From MED-G17 sp963991985 (GTDB lineage: Bacteria > Bacteroidota > Bacteroidia > NS11-12g > UBA9320): a DNA stretch of 64,000 nt. The stretch is from assembly GCA_963991985.1 (NCBI GenBank), contig CAXDRX010000007.1:20467-84466 (forward strand), read 5' to 3'. The position numbers and the translations under genes are program-made. Of the stretch, positions 19,901 through 27,542 are shown in pieces. The notes below the pieces were generated by a model. It was not told the origin of the DNA, did no database searches, and saw nothing but the letters and a program-made list of their open reading frames with translations. Within the stretch, counting starts at the first letter, position 1. Every line of letters starts with the position of its first letter.

Positions 19901-20427
19901 TTATACTTTCCGTCGTGTTCAGTACGATGGGCGTCTTCTTAGGATTTTCTCTTACTCAAATGCCTTTTTCAGCTATGATGTCAGGTATTGGGATTATTTC
20001 ATTGGCAGGGATTGTAGTTAATAACGCAATTGTGCTCATTGATTATACCAACCTTTTGCGCAAAAGGAAAAGAATTTCCTTACAAATTGGCGACGAGAAA
20101 AGTTTGCCGAAAAGCGAAATACAAAATACAATTATTGAGGCAGGTAGAACAAGGCTTCGACCGGTTTTACTGACAGCCATTACAACAATTTTGGGCCTTG
20201 TTCCATTGGCCATGGGCATGAACATCAACTTTGTTTCACTGCTCACAAAGCTCAATCCAGAATGGTATACTGGAGGAACCAATGCAGAATTTTGGGGACC
20301 CATGGCTTGGGCAGTTATATTTGGACTGGTTTTTGCCACTTTTCTTACCTTAATTATCGTACCGGTAATGTATTTGCTTGGCGATAACTTGGTATTGTAC
20401 ATAAAAAAATTCAACAAAAACAATTGA
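16999..20427 (+). CDS. RND-family efflux permease (AcrB/HAE-like)
   Basis: A 1142-residue inner-membrane proton-driven pump. It shows the RND layout: a first helix (YVMVGIVVIIGLLSY), a large periplasmic porter loop, a six-helix block, a second loop (about 640-900) and a final helix block. TM4 carries GMLVDNGIVVVENIYRQRE, keeping the first Asp of the AcrB DD pair but with Asn at the second. TM10 has GIVVNNAIVLIDYTN, with Asn where AcrB has the relay Lys. Such Asn variants are common among Bacteroidota pumps in my recollection. Substrate unknown (drug, metal or lipid). Third gene of the tolC-adaptor-pump operon; the M42 peptidase ATG follows five bases after its stop. Confidence 0.94.
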   Translation: MSKKQMNKEFGLSSWSIANKTSVYVMVGIVVIIGLLSYTTMPKESFPEIKQPIIYVNTPYFGNSPIDMENLVTRPIEKELNSINGVNKIESTSIQDYSVIIVEFDYDIPSEECLMDVKDAVDRAKPDLPKDLTAEPNVFELDFSEMPVMNVNISGDYSTKDLKFYGEKIQEEIENLSEISEVDITGTNEEEVEIGVDRLKMEALQISFQDIENAVRGENVTMSGGDIKSIEGKDITRRNIRIDGEFDNYEDLQDVIIKNENQNIVYLRDFAEVHFGQKEPTSFARLNQNPVITLDIKKKSGSNLINAAQKIQNIISDAKKSYLPKDLSVVITNDQSKFTKMMVNNLENSIIMGVILVVLVLIFFLGLRNSLFVGVAIPLSMLMGIAILNFGGNTMNMMVLFSLILALGMLVDNGIVVVENIYRQRELGNNPDQASRYGVGEVASAIIASTATTLAAFIPLLFWKSLMGEFMKFLPITLIIVLASSLFVALVVNPVLASDWMKVGERKKTSLRSYLLKLFLGLALGTVLKISGNDLFGGLFFAGVIFSSLYRFLIAPGGDLFMAKLMPKIENAYGSLLKYAVSGFRPFVFFGGTFVLFFVVMGFYGANPPPFVFFPENEPQYVNAYIEAPLGTDIQKTNQITNALEKRIIEKIKPYQDKGVIEAVLAQVGEKTADPNEGPQSGSSPHKARITVSFLEFEKRALMGFKTSTSQIMSEIKEACKDFPEANITFAKDNMGPPVGKPINVEVTGENYLILIEQVEILKKKMELANIEGVDQLKTDLELGKPMLEIQINREAARRYGLSSGQIASTIRTALLGKEISKYKLNEDDYEINLRLQGDYRYNLSNLMGTKVTFRNTMGKLVQVPISAVSTVNFKSTYGTVKRKDLEKVITIFSEVEEGYNANQIVAEFKDLLQDVQLKPGYSFKFTGEQEEQGESIAFLMSAMLLAVFLIFLIIVTQFNSFLGPFIIILSVVFSTMGVFLGFSLTQMPFSAMMSGIGIISLAGIVVNNAIVLIDYTNLLRKRKRISLQIGDEKSLPKSEIQNTIIEAGRTRLRPVLLTAITTILGLVPLAMGMNINFVSLLTKLNPEWYTGGTNAEFWGPMAWAVIFGLVFATFLTLIIVPVMYLLGDNLVLYIKKFNKNN

Positions 20428-20432
20428 GCATA

Positions 20433-21500
20433 ATGAGAAAAAAAAGCTATTCATTCCTAGAAAAATACTTAAACGCCAATGCTCCCGTTGGTTTTGAAAT
20501 AACTGGTCAAAAGATTTGGATGGACTACCTAAAGCCTTTTGCAGATGATTTCTTGATTGACACCTACGGGTCAGTCGCAGCAATTATTAATCCCGAAAAA
20601 AAATACAAAGTAGTCATTGAGGCCCATGCCGATGAAATTTCATGGTTTGTCAATTACATTTCTCCAGAAGGATATATTTATGTTCGAAGAAATGGAGGAT
20701 CTGACCATCAAATTGCCCCTTCCATGAGGGTTGATATTCATGGCCAAAAGGGAATCATCAAAGGGGTTTTTGGCTGGCCGGCAATTCACATTCGCATGCA
20801 AGGAAAAGAGGCTGCACCCACAATGAAAAATATTTTTGTTGATGTAGGGGCAAAAAACAAAGAAGAAGTAGAAGAAATGGGTATCCACGTGGGGACCGTG
20901 ATCACCTTTGAAGCCAATACCATGAGGTTAGGAAAAAAGTACATCACTGGAAGAGCTTTGGACAATCGAGCAGGAGGATTTATGATCGCAGAAGTAGCAA
21001 GGAAAATAAAAGAAAACAAAGACAAAATTCCTTTCAGTTTGTACGTTGTAAACGCAGTTCAAGAAGAGGTAGGACTCCGGGGAGCAGAAATGATGTCCAG
21101 AAGAATCAAACCAGATGTCGCCATTGTTACAGATGTTACTCACGACACGACATCGCCCCCCTACGATCGTAAAGAACAAGGCGAGCAAATTTGTGGGAAA
21201 GGCCCTGTGCTTACCTATGGACCAGCAGTGCACAACAAACTATTGAATCAAATTATTGAAGTAGCAGAAAAAAATAAGATACCTTTCCAGAGGGCTGCAG
21301 CAAGTAGATTTACCGGAACCGATACCGATGCCTTTGCTTACTCCGATATTGGTCTACCCTCTGCCCTTATTTCTCTACCTTTGAAATATATGCATACAAC
21401 AGTAGAAACCGTACATGAAGACGACATAGAGAATGTCATCAACCTTATCTACCGGAGTGTGCTAAGCATCTCAGAAAATCAAAATTTTAATTACTTTTAA
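20433..21500 (+). CDS. M42-family metallo-aminopeptidase
   Basis: A 355-residue cytoplasmic aminopeptidase of the M42 (glutamyl aminopeptidase/PepA, 'endoglucanase M'-like) family, normally a large tetrahedral complex with two metal ions per subunit. Metal ligands and catalytic motifs are visible: EAHADEISW near residue 70, GRALDNRAGGF near 172, NAVQEEVGLRG near 205, VTDVTHDTTSP near 232 and KYMHTTVETVH near 315. The track frame begins at a TTG nine bases earlier, but ATG at 20433 is preferred. Lies immediately after the RND pump and four bases before the PKD/T9SS gene, so it is probably co-transcribed, although a link to efflux is not obvious. Confidence 0.93.
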   Translation: MRKKSYSFLEKYLNANAPVGFEITGQKIWMDYLKPFADDFLIDTYGSVAAIINPEKKYKVVIEAHADEISWFVNYISPEGYIYVRRNGGSDHQIAPSMRVDIHGQKGIIKGVFGWPAIHIRMQGKEAAPTMKNIFVDVGAKNKEEVEEMGIHVGTVITFEANTMRLGKKYITGRALDNRAGGFMIAEVARKIKENKDKIPFSLYVVNAVQEEVGLRGAEMMSRRIKPDVAIVTDVTHDTTSPPYDRKEQGEQICGKGPVLTYGPAVHNKLLNQIIEVAEKNKIPFQRAAASRFTGTDTDAFAYSDIGLPSALISLPLKYMHTTVETVHEDDIENVINLIYRSVLSISENQNFNYF

Positions 21501-21504
21501 TTTT

Positions 21505-23628
21505 TTGAAAAATGTTTTCTTACTCATACTGTCACTTTCCCTTATCCGATTGGGTGCACAAGCGCCCTCCATTGGTTCAGCTGGACTAACGGTTGCAAAA
21601 CTGGGCTGCGACGAAATAGAGATTTCTTGGACCAAAGGTAACGGGGCGGGAAGATTGGTTGTAGTTCAAGAAGGAAAACAAATAACAAGCAAACCTACGG
21701 ACAATACTTTTTATATCCCAAATGAGAAATTTGGATTCGGAGATTCTTTGGAAAACCACTCTGCTTTTGTAGTGTACAATGGTTCAGGGAACTCCACCAA
21801 AATAAGTAATCTGCGCCACAACACACGTTATTTCATAAGCATTTTTGAATTCAATGGAGCTGGGGCAATTTTTTGGTACAATACAAGGGATATAGCAAAA
21901 ATTGACACAACAACTTACTTTTTGAAAGCTGATTTTGAGATTGACCAACCCTATCAGTGTCTTGAGGGAAATCAGCTCAATTTCACCAACAAAACAAATT
22001 ACAACGGTCAAGACATCATTTATTACAATTGGCTTTTAGGGGACGGAAATGTTTCCCAAGCAAAAGATATTTCCTACCGCTACAAGAATGCAGGGATTTA
22101 TCAAGTTAAATTGGAGGCCCAAGCAGCCGGGTGCATCCATTCGGTGGAAAAAAATGACACCTTAGTGCCAAAACCAGAAATTTCTTTCAAGCTAATTCCA
22201 AACCTCGCCGGCAATGATTCAGTGCAATGTTTCCCAGGGAATCAATTTCAGTTTTTGCCAAAAGTTAAGTTTAAAAATTTAGGGGTTTCAAGCAACCAAT
22301 ATGCCTGGTATTTTGGAGACGGAAACAACTCTGGAGAAGGGAAAGCCATACATGAATACAAGGATACTGGAACATACGAGGTGTTTTTGATTGTTCAAGG
22401 AACTTGGAACAACAAAGGATATTGTGCAGATACATTTGGTGCTTATTATAAAGTTACATCCGGACCTTTAAACGCCGATTCAGTTGTTTTTTCTGATACT
22501 GCCTTGTGTTTTAAAAACAATCAATTTGACTTTCAACATCTGGCACCAAGACCGGGCATAACAAATACTTGGTTTTTTAGCTCCACAGATTCGGTAGTTG
22601 GGAATTTAGCCTCATGGAGCTACCCAAAACCAGGCAGATATCAGGTGAAGTTAATTGCGCAAGAAAATAAGTATTGCCGTGATAGTTTTCTGGACTCTGT
22701 TGAAGTTTTTATGCAGCCAAACAATTTTTTCGTAGGTCTAGATTCTGAATATTGTCAATCCAACCAAAGCGTTTTTTTGTCTCCTAATCTGGGTGGAGGA
22801 CTGTTTGTCGGAAAAAATGTAAATGCTCTAGACTCTAGTTTCATGCCACAAGACACAGGTGTTTTTCATATTTCATACATCTATACACTCGGAAATTGCA
22901 AAGACACATTTGTAGAAAAGACCACTGTTTTTTCAAGACCAAAATTTTACTTCCCCTCAGACACGAGCTTATGCGAAAATGATAGCCTCGAGATTTCAAT
23001 AAAAAATATGGGGGATGTTTTTTGGGGAAATGGACTTCAAGATACCACAAGAAATATAAAAAACAGCGGTACTTATTCCATTACTGTTTTTGATAAAAAT
23101 GGAAAATGCAAAACACAAGATAGTTTTACACTGAAAAAAATTGCTGTCCCATTATTTAGATTAGGTCAAGACACCACCTTGTGTTCCTTGAACAATTTTT
23201 TATTGGGGGTCTCAGAAAATATTACGGAAAATACTTATTTGTGGAATACCGGAAGTCAAAAGCCAACCATCATTCCAAGCAGTGCCGGAAATTACACCTT
23301 AACCATAAGCAATGTTTGCGGTTCATTTTCTGATGATATAACCATAGATGTAAATCGAAACTTATGTAACATCTCTTATCCAAGCGCCTTTTCGCCAAAT
23401 AATGATGGAATAAACGATGGATTTAAAATCAATGGAAATTTCCAACCAATTCAATTTACCATTTACAATCGGTGGGGAGAACGTATACATGAAAATGCGA
23501 GTGCATTTTGGGATGGAACCATAATGAACAGAGTGGGAAGCTCAGGGATGTATTTTTTTATTTTGATTGCTTTGGATCGTGAGGGCAAAAAAATAGCACT
23601 GAAGGGTTCCGTATACCTCATCAATTAG
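21505..23628 (+). CDS. Secreted PKD-domain protein with T9SS type B (CHU_C-like) sorting domain
   Basis: A 707-residue secreted protein. The signal peptide covers about residues 1-19 (ending LIRLGAQ). A fibronectin-III-like region follows (about 22-135), then at least two clear PKD-type units with YNWLLGDGN and YAWYFGDGNN motifs, and several further Cys-containing beta domains. The C-terminus SYPSAFSPNNDGINDGF ... FTIYNRWGERI ... FWDGT is the type B (gliding-motility-associated) T9SS signal. Likely a surface adhesin or structural protein. The start is TTG at 21505, four bases after the peptidase stop. Its TAG overlaps the stop of the convergent oxygenase gene by four bases (23625-23628). Confidence 0.88.
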   Translation: MKNVFLLILSLSLIRLGAQAPSIGSAGLTVAKLGCDEIEISWTKGNGAGRLVVVQEGKQITSKPTDNTFYIPNEKFGFGDSLENHSAFVVYNGSGNSTKISNLRHNTRYFISIFEFNGAGAIFWYNTRDIAKIDTTTYFLKADFEIDQPYQCLEGNQLNFTNKTNYNGQDIIYYNWLLGDGNVSQAKDISYRYKNAGIYQVKLEAQAAGCIHSVEKNDTLVPKPEISFKLIPNLAGNDSVQCFPGNQFQFLPKVKFKNLGVSSNQYAWYFGDGNNSGEGKAIHEYKDTGTYEVFLIVQGTWNNKGYCADTFGAYYKVTSGPLNADSVVFSDTALCFKNNQFDFQHLAPRPGITNTWFFSSTDSVVGNLASWSYPKPGRYQVKLIAQENKYCRDSFLDSVEVFMQPNNFFVGLDSEYCQSNQSVFLSPNLGGGLFVGKNVNALDSSFMPQDTGVFHISYIYTLGNCKDTFVEKTTVFSRPKFYFPSDTSLCENDSLEISIKNMGDVFWGNGLQDTTRNIKNSGTYSITVFDKNGKCKTQDSFTLKKIAVPLFRLGQDTTLCSLNNFLLGVSENITENTYLWNTGSQKPTIIPSSAGNYTLTISNVCGSFSDDITIDVNRNLCNISYPSAFSPNNDGINDGFKINGNFQPIQFTIYNRWGERIHENASAFWDGTIMNRVGSSGMYFFILIALDREGKKIALKGSVYLIN

Positions 23629-24578
23629 GCAAGACCAATTTCTCTCAGCCTTTGCATCAAATAGTCTCCGGCCAGGATATCAGAATATTTTTTTGGGTTT
23701 TCCTTGTCAATACAATTTTCAAGACAATTGAGTGGCATGTTGGCCACAGGATGCAAGAAAAAAGGGATGGAATATCTGGGCTTGCCCCAGTTTTCTTTGC
23801 TTGGATTCACCACCCTGTGGGTTGTGCTCTTCATTTTATTGTTGGTCAATCTTTGCAACATATCACCTACATTCACAACCAATTCCCCATCCCCTGAGGT
23901 AATGGGTTTCCATTGATTGTTTTTGTCAAGAATTTCCAATCCTTCAGAAGAAGCTCCCATCAGCAGAGTAATTAAATTTATGTCTTCATGTTGGCCCGCC
24001 CGGACAGCAGATTTAGGATCTTTGGTGAGAGGAGCGTAATAAATTGGTCGTAAAATACTATTTCCATAATCCACATAAGCGTCAAAAAAATGTGCATCAA
24101 CATTGAGATAATTGGCAATTGCTTGAAGAAGTATCTTTCCTGTTTTTTCCAAATGTTGAAAAGCAATTTTGCCAATTTCATTGAAGGCGGGAATTTCTTC
24201 GACCACAATGTTGGAAGGATAAGCAAATTTGTTTTTCATTTCCTTTGGCAAATATTGACCAAAATGCCAAAATTCTTTTAAATCCCCCTGGCTCTTGTCT
24301 TTGGCGTGTTCCACTCCAAAGGGAGTAAATCCTCTTTGACCTGCAAGATCTTCTTCCCAATATTTCATCTTGGTATTTAAAGGCAAATCAAAAAAACGTT
24401 TTACCTCTTGATACAACTCTTGGGCAATGCTACCATTGAGATGATGGTTCTTTATTGATACAAAGCCAATATTTTCGAATGCTTCTCCCAGCATTTTAAC
24501 AAACTCATCCTGTTCCTTGGGTGAACCATTGGCAAATACATTCAGATCTAAAAGGGGAATCGTTTCGGAAGAACTCAT
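23625..24578 (-). CDS. Isopenicillin-N-synthase-like 2-oxoglutarate/Fe(II) oxygenase
   Basis: A 317-residue non-heme iron oxygenase. The N-terminal DIOX_N region (PLLDLNVF, IGFVSIKNHHL) is followed by the double-stranded beta helix. The iron ligands are H and D of GQHEDINLITLL (near residue 205) and H of THRVVNPS (near 262), and the 2-oxoglutarate-binding RYSIPFFLHP follows at about 275. The substrate is unknown; this clade is frequent in bacteria outside antibiotic clusters, and nothing nearby suggests beta-lactam synthesis. It lies 30 bases downstream of uvrC on the same strand and may share its transcript. Its stop overlaps the convergent PKD gene. Confidence 0.9.
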   Translation of the reverse strand: MSSSETIPLLDLNVFANGSPKEQDEFVKMLGEAFENIGFVSIKNHHLNGSIAQELYQEVKRFFDLPLNTKMKYWEEDLAGQRGFTPFGVEHAKDKSQGDLKEFWHFGQYLPKEMKNKFAYPSNIVVEEIPAFNEIGKIAFQHLEKTGKILLQAIANYLNVDAHFFDAYVDYGNSILRPIYYAPLTKDPKSAVRAGQHEDINLITLLMGASSEGLEILDKNNQWKPITSGDGELVVNVGDMLQRLTNNKMKSTTHRVVNPSKENWGKPRYSIPFFLHPVANMPLNCLENCIDKENPKKYSDILAGDYLMQRLREIGLA

Positions 24579-24608
24579 GAGAGCAAAAATAAATTTTGGC
24601 CAATAATT

Positions 24609-26405
24609 TCAAACGGATTTATGGAAGTAATCAAAAATGACTTTTGCCTTAGAGGGACCAACCACTGATGCAATCTCTTCTCGTTTGGCTTCTCTTATTT
24701 TTTTCATGGATCGAAATTTTCGTAGCAATGTGTCTAAGGTTATTTTTCCAATTCCCGGCAATTCATTCAACTCATTTTTTAAAAAATCAGCACTTCTCTT
24801 GTTCCGATGGTTTTTTAGTCCAAAACGATGAGCCTCGTCCCGAAGTTGTTGGATAAGTTTTAGCGATTCCGACTTTTTGTTTAGATAAGCTGGAAGAGGG
24901 TCATTCGGAAAATAAATTTCCTCTAATCTTTTTGCAATGCCTATCAATTGAATGTGCTTGTGTAGACCCAAAGATTCCAAAGCTTTATAAGCCGCACTTA
25001 ATTGGCCTTTACCGCCATCAACCACAACCAATTGAGGCAATTTCTTGGATTCAGACAACAATCGCTTGTACCTTCTTCCTATTGCTTCTTCCATCGAAGC
25101 AAAATCATTGGGTCCTTGAACCGATCGGATGTTAAAAAACCTATATTCTTTTTTGCTGGGTTTGGCATTTTTAAAGACAACACAAGCAGCAATGGGTTGA
25201 TGCCCTTGAAGATTTGAATTGTCAAAACATTCAATATGCGTCGGCAGTTGATTCGTATTGAGATCTTTTTGAAGTGCTTTAAGAATGCGTTGCGATTTAT
25301 GGACAGGTTCCAAAAGGTCCTGCTGCTTCTTATCTTCATGGATATAATGCAATAAATTCCTTTTGCTTATTTGTATGAGTTTTTTTTTATCGCCGCTTTT
25401 TGGAACATGGCATACGATGTTTTCCAAAGACCATTCGATAGGTTTTTCTAAAAAAATCTGGGTATGCGTGCTTCTCATCTGTTTTCTCATCTCCACAATT
25501 GTCTGCCCAATGGCCAATTCATTGTCTACCCCAGAGAGCTTGTATTTACTGTTTTTGGATTGAACGATCATACCATTTGCCACCGACAACATATTTACAA
25601 AAAGATATTTTTCTTCCAGTTGAAAAGAAAAGACATCTACATTACTTATTCGCTCGTTAACCACCATGCTGCGGTATTGATACGTTTTCAGTCGCTCAAG
25701 ACGCTTTTTATACTCGTCAGCCTCTTCAAAACGAAGATTTTTAACGGCTTGATTTAGCATGTTTTGAAGATGTCGTTTTACCTCAGACAAGTTTCCTCTA
25801 AGCAAATGTTTGATTTGTTTTATAGACTCCATGTAGTCCTCTTCACTTTGCTTGTTTTCGCAAGGCCCCAAGCAATTGCCAATTTGAAATTCAAGACATA
25901 TCTTAAATTTTTGAGCTTCTATATTCTTTTCAGAAAGATGTAAATTACAAGTTCTGATGGGGTACAATTGTTTGATCAAGTCCAAAATCACCCGCATAAA
26001 TTTAGCGGATGTGTAAGGACCAAAATATTCTGACCCATCTTTGGTAGGATTTCTAATGGGAAAAACCCGTGGGAATCGTTCATTGGTAATCTTAATTAAA
26101 GGAAAAGACTTATCGTCTTTTAAATTGATGTTGTAACGAGGTTGAAACTCCTTAATCAAGCTATTCTCGAGCAACAAGGCATCCATTTCTGTCTCAACAA
26201 TGGTATATCCAATATTCTCGATCTTTCCCACCATCACGGCAGTTTTTCCTCGATCCATTTTTGTTTTGGAAAAATAACTATAAACCCTATTTCTTAGTTT
26301 TTTCGCTTTACCCACATAGATCAATTCGTCTGTTTGGTTGTAAAATTTATAAATGCCCGGTGTGTTGGGAAGCATTTTGAGTTTTTGTTTCAATTCTTCT
26401 TTCAT
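24609..26405 (-). CDS. uvrC: Excinuclease ABC subunit C
   Basis: A 598-residue nucleotide-excision-repair nuclease that makes both incisions with UvrB. Domains in order: GIY-YIG endonuclease (GIY at 17-19, YVG at 30-32), a Cys-containing linker with LEFQIGNCLGPCENK near 170-190, a UVR/UvrB-binding motif (RFEEADEYKKRLERLK near 225), the RNase-H-like nuclease domain (IECFDNSNLQGHQPIA and VVVDGGKGQLSAA), and C-terminal helix-hairpin-helix motifs (LNELPGIGKITLDTLLRKF). Full length with no missing motifs. Divergent from the 2-hydroxyacid dehydrogenase with an 89-base gap. Confidence 0.97.
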   Translation of the reverse strand: MKEELKQKLKMLPNTPGIYKFYNQTDELIYVGKAKKLRNRVYSYFSKTKMDRGKTAVMVGKIENIGYTIVETEMDALLLENSLIKEFQPRYNINLKDDKSFPLIKITNERFPRVFPIRNPTKDGSEYFGPYTSAKFMRVILDLIKQLYPIRTCNLHLSEKNIEAQKFKICLEFQIGNCLGPCENKQSEEDYMESIKQIKHLLRGNLSEVKRHLQNMLNQAVKNLRFEEADEYKKRLERLKTYQYRSMVVNERISNVDVFSFQLEEKYLFVNMLSVANGMIVQSKNSKYKLSGVDNELAIGQTIVEMRKQMRSTHTQIFLEKPIEWSLENIVCHVPKSGDKKKLIQISKRNLLHYIHEDKKQQDLLEPVHKSQRILKALQKDLNTNQLPTHIECFDNSNLQGHQPIAACVVFKNAKPSKKEYRFFNIRSVQGPNDFASMEEAIGRRYKRLLSESKKLPQLVVVDGGKGQLSAAYKALESLGLHKHIQLIGIAKRLEEIYFPNDPLPAYLNKKSESLKLIQQLRDEAHRFGLKNHRNKRSADFLKNELNELPGIGKITLDTLLRKFRSMKKIREAKREEIASVVGPSKAKVIFDYFHKSV

Positions 26406-26494
26406 CGAGCGCGCGGGCTAATATACACCCAAAAACCAAAAAGGAATGGGCATCTCCCGTCACATTTCGTATTTTCGGATCATCAAAAAGAAGC

Positions 26495-27445
26495 ATGCAA
26501 AACAAACTGCTTGTTGTAGATCAAGTGCATCCAATATTTTTTCAGAAGTTGAAAAATCATAATCTCCTTTTAGAAGATGTGCACAAATTGGCTGATGCCA
26601 AGATCCAATCCCTAATGCCAACTTGTTCCATATTGGTTTTGAGAAGCAGATTTAAAATCAATACGGATTTTTTGTTGCACGCGCCCCATCTGAAGTTAAT
26701 CGTTCGGGCAGGTTCCGGGATGGACAACATAGACATGGAGGCATGCACAAAAGCTGGCGTCATTTGTCTAAATACACCCGAAGGAAATCGTGACGCTGTT
26801 GCTGAACATGCCCTCTCTCTTTTATTGGCTTTACATACCAAAATTGTATCTGCCAATTTGGAAGTAAATCAGGGAATATGGGACAGAGAGGGAAACCGAG
26901 GACATGAAATAAAAGGAAAAACTTTGGGCATCATTGGTTATGGAAATTGTGGCTCTGCCTTAGCAAAAAAGGTAAGCGGTTTGGGTATGAATGTGTTGGC
27001 TTATGACAAGTATTTTCCAAACTTTTCGGATCCATTTGCCAAAAGTGTTTCTTTGGAGGTTTTGCAAAACCTATCCGACATTGTCAGTTTGCATATCCCA
27101 TTGAATAATGAAAATGAGCACTTTGTGAATTATAAATGGATCAAAAATTTTAAAAAAAACATTGTACTGCTCAACTTATCTCGTGGCAAAATCATGAGAA
27201 CCCAAGACATATTAGATTCCCTAAAAGAGGGCAAAATCAGAGCATTTGCCACTGATGTCTTGGAAAACGAAAATTTTTCTTCCTTCAATGACGATGAAAA
27301 AAATCAGATCAACCAATTGCAAAACAATGAAAATGTTTTGCTCACCCCTCATATTGCTGGTTGGACCTTCGAATCTTACCAAAAAATTGGAGAAATCATG
27401 GCAAACAAAATCATGAATCACCTCGAATCGATAGAAAAGAATTAA
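26495..27445 (+). CDS. D-isomer-specific 2-hydroxyacid dehydrogenase (SerA-like)
   Basis: A 316-residue NAD-dependent dehydrogenase. The split catalytic domain surrounds a Rossmann fold with KTLGIIGYGNCGSALAKKVSGLG near residue 145. Catalytic residues are visible: Arg in LLNLSRGKI (near 232), Glu in TDVLENENF (near 260) and His in LLTPHIAGWT (near 287). It could be a 3-phosphoglycerate dehydrogenase (without an ACT domain) or a related hydroxypyruvate/glyoxylate reductase; the neighbours do not decide. The start is ATG at 26495. A one-mismatch -7 box (TATTTTCG) lies about 20 bases upstream. Confidence 0.92.
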   Translation: MQNKLLVVDQVHPIFFQKLKNHNLLLEDVHKLADAKIQSLMPTCSILVLRSRFKINTDFLLHAPHLKLIVRAGSGMDNIDMEACTKAGVICLNTPEGNRDAVAEHALSLLLALHTKIVSANLEVNQGIWDREGNRGHEIKGKTLGIIGYGNCGSALAKKVSGLGMNVLAYDKYFPNFSDPFAKSVSLEVLQNLSDIVSLHIPLNNENEHFVNYKWIKNFKKNIVLLNLSRGKIMRTQDILDSLKEGKIRAFATDVLENENFSSFNDDEKNQINQLQNNENVLLTPHIAGWTFESYQKIGEIMANKIMNHLESIEKN

Positions 27446-27453
27446 TAAAAATT

Positions 27454-27478
27454 TAACTTTGAAGGACTAAATTCAAAG
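27454..27478 (+). promoter_or_regulatory. Candidate promoter with overlapping inverted repeat upstream of the TonB-dependent receptor operon
   Basis: TAACTTTG at 27454-27461 matches TAnnTTTG. CTTTGAA at 27457-27463 and TTCAAAG at 27472-27478 form a perfect 7-base inverted repeat with an 8-base spacer overlapping that box. There is no T-run after it, so it does not look like a terminator of the dehydrogenase gene. It could be a repressor operator, or the top of an 80-base leader hairpin of the receptor mRNA. No -33 TTTG was found. Confidence 0.4.
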
Positions 27479-27542
27479 ATTTCCCTTGAAATTTACATTT
27501 TTAAAGGCAATTATTGAAAACTAAATTTTCGAATATTATTTT

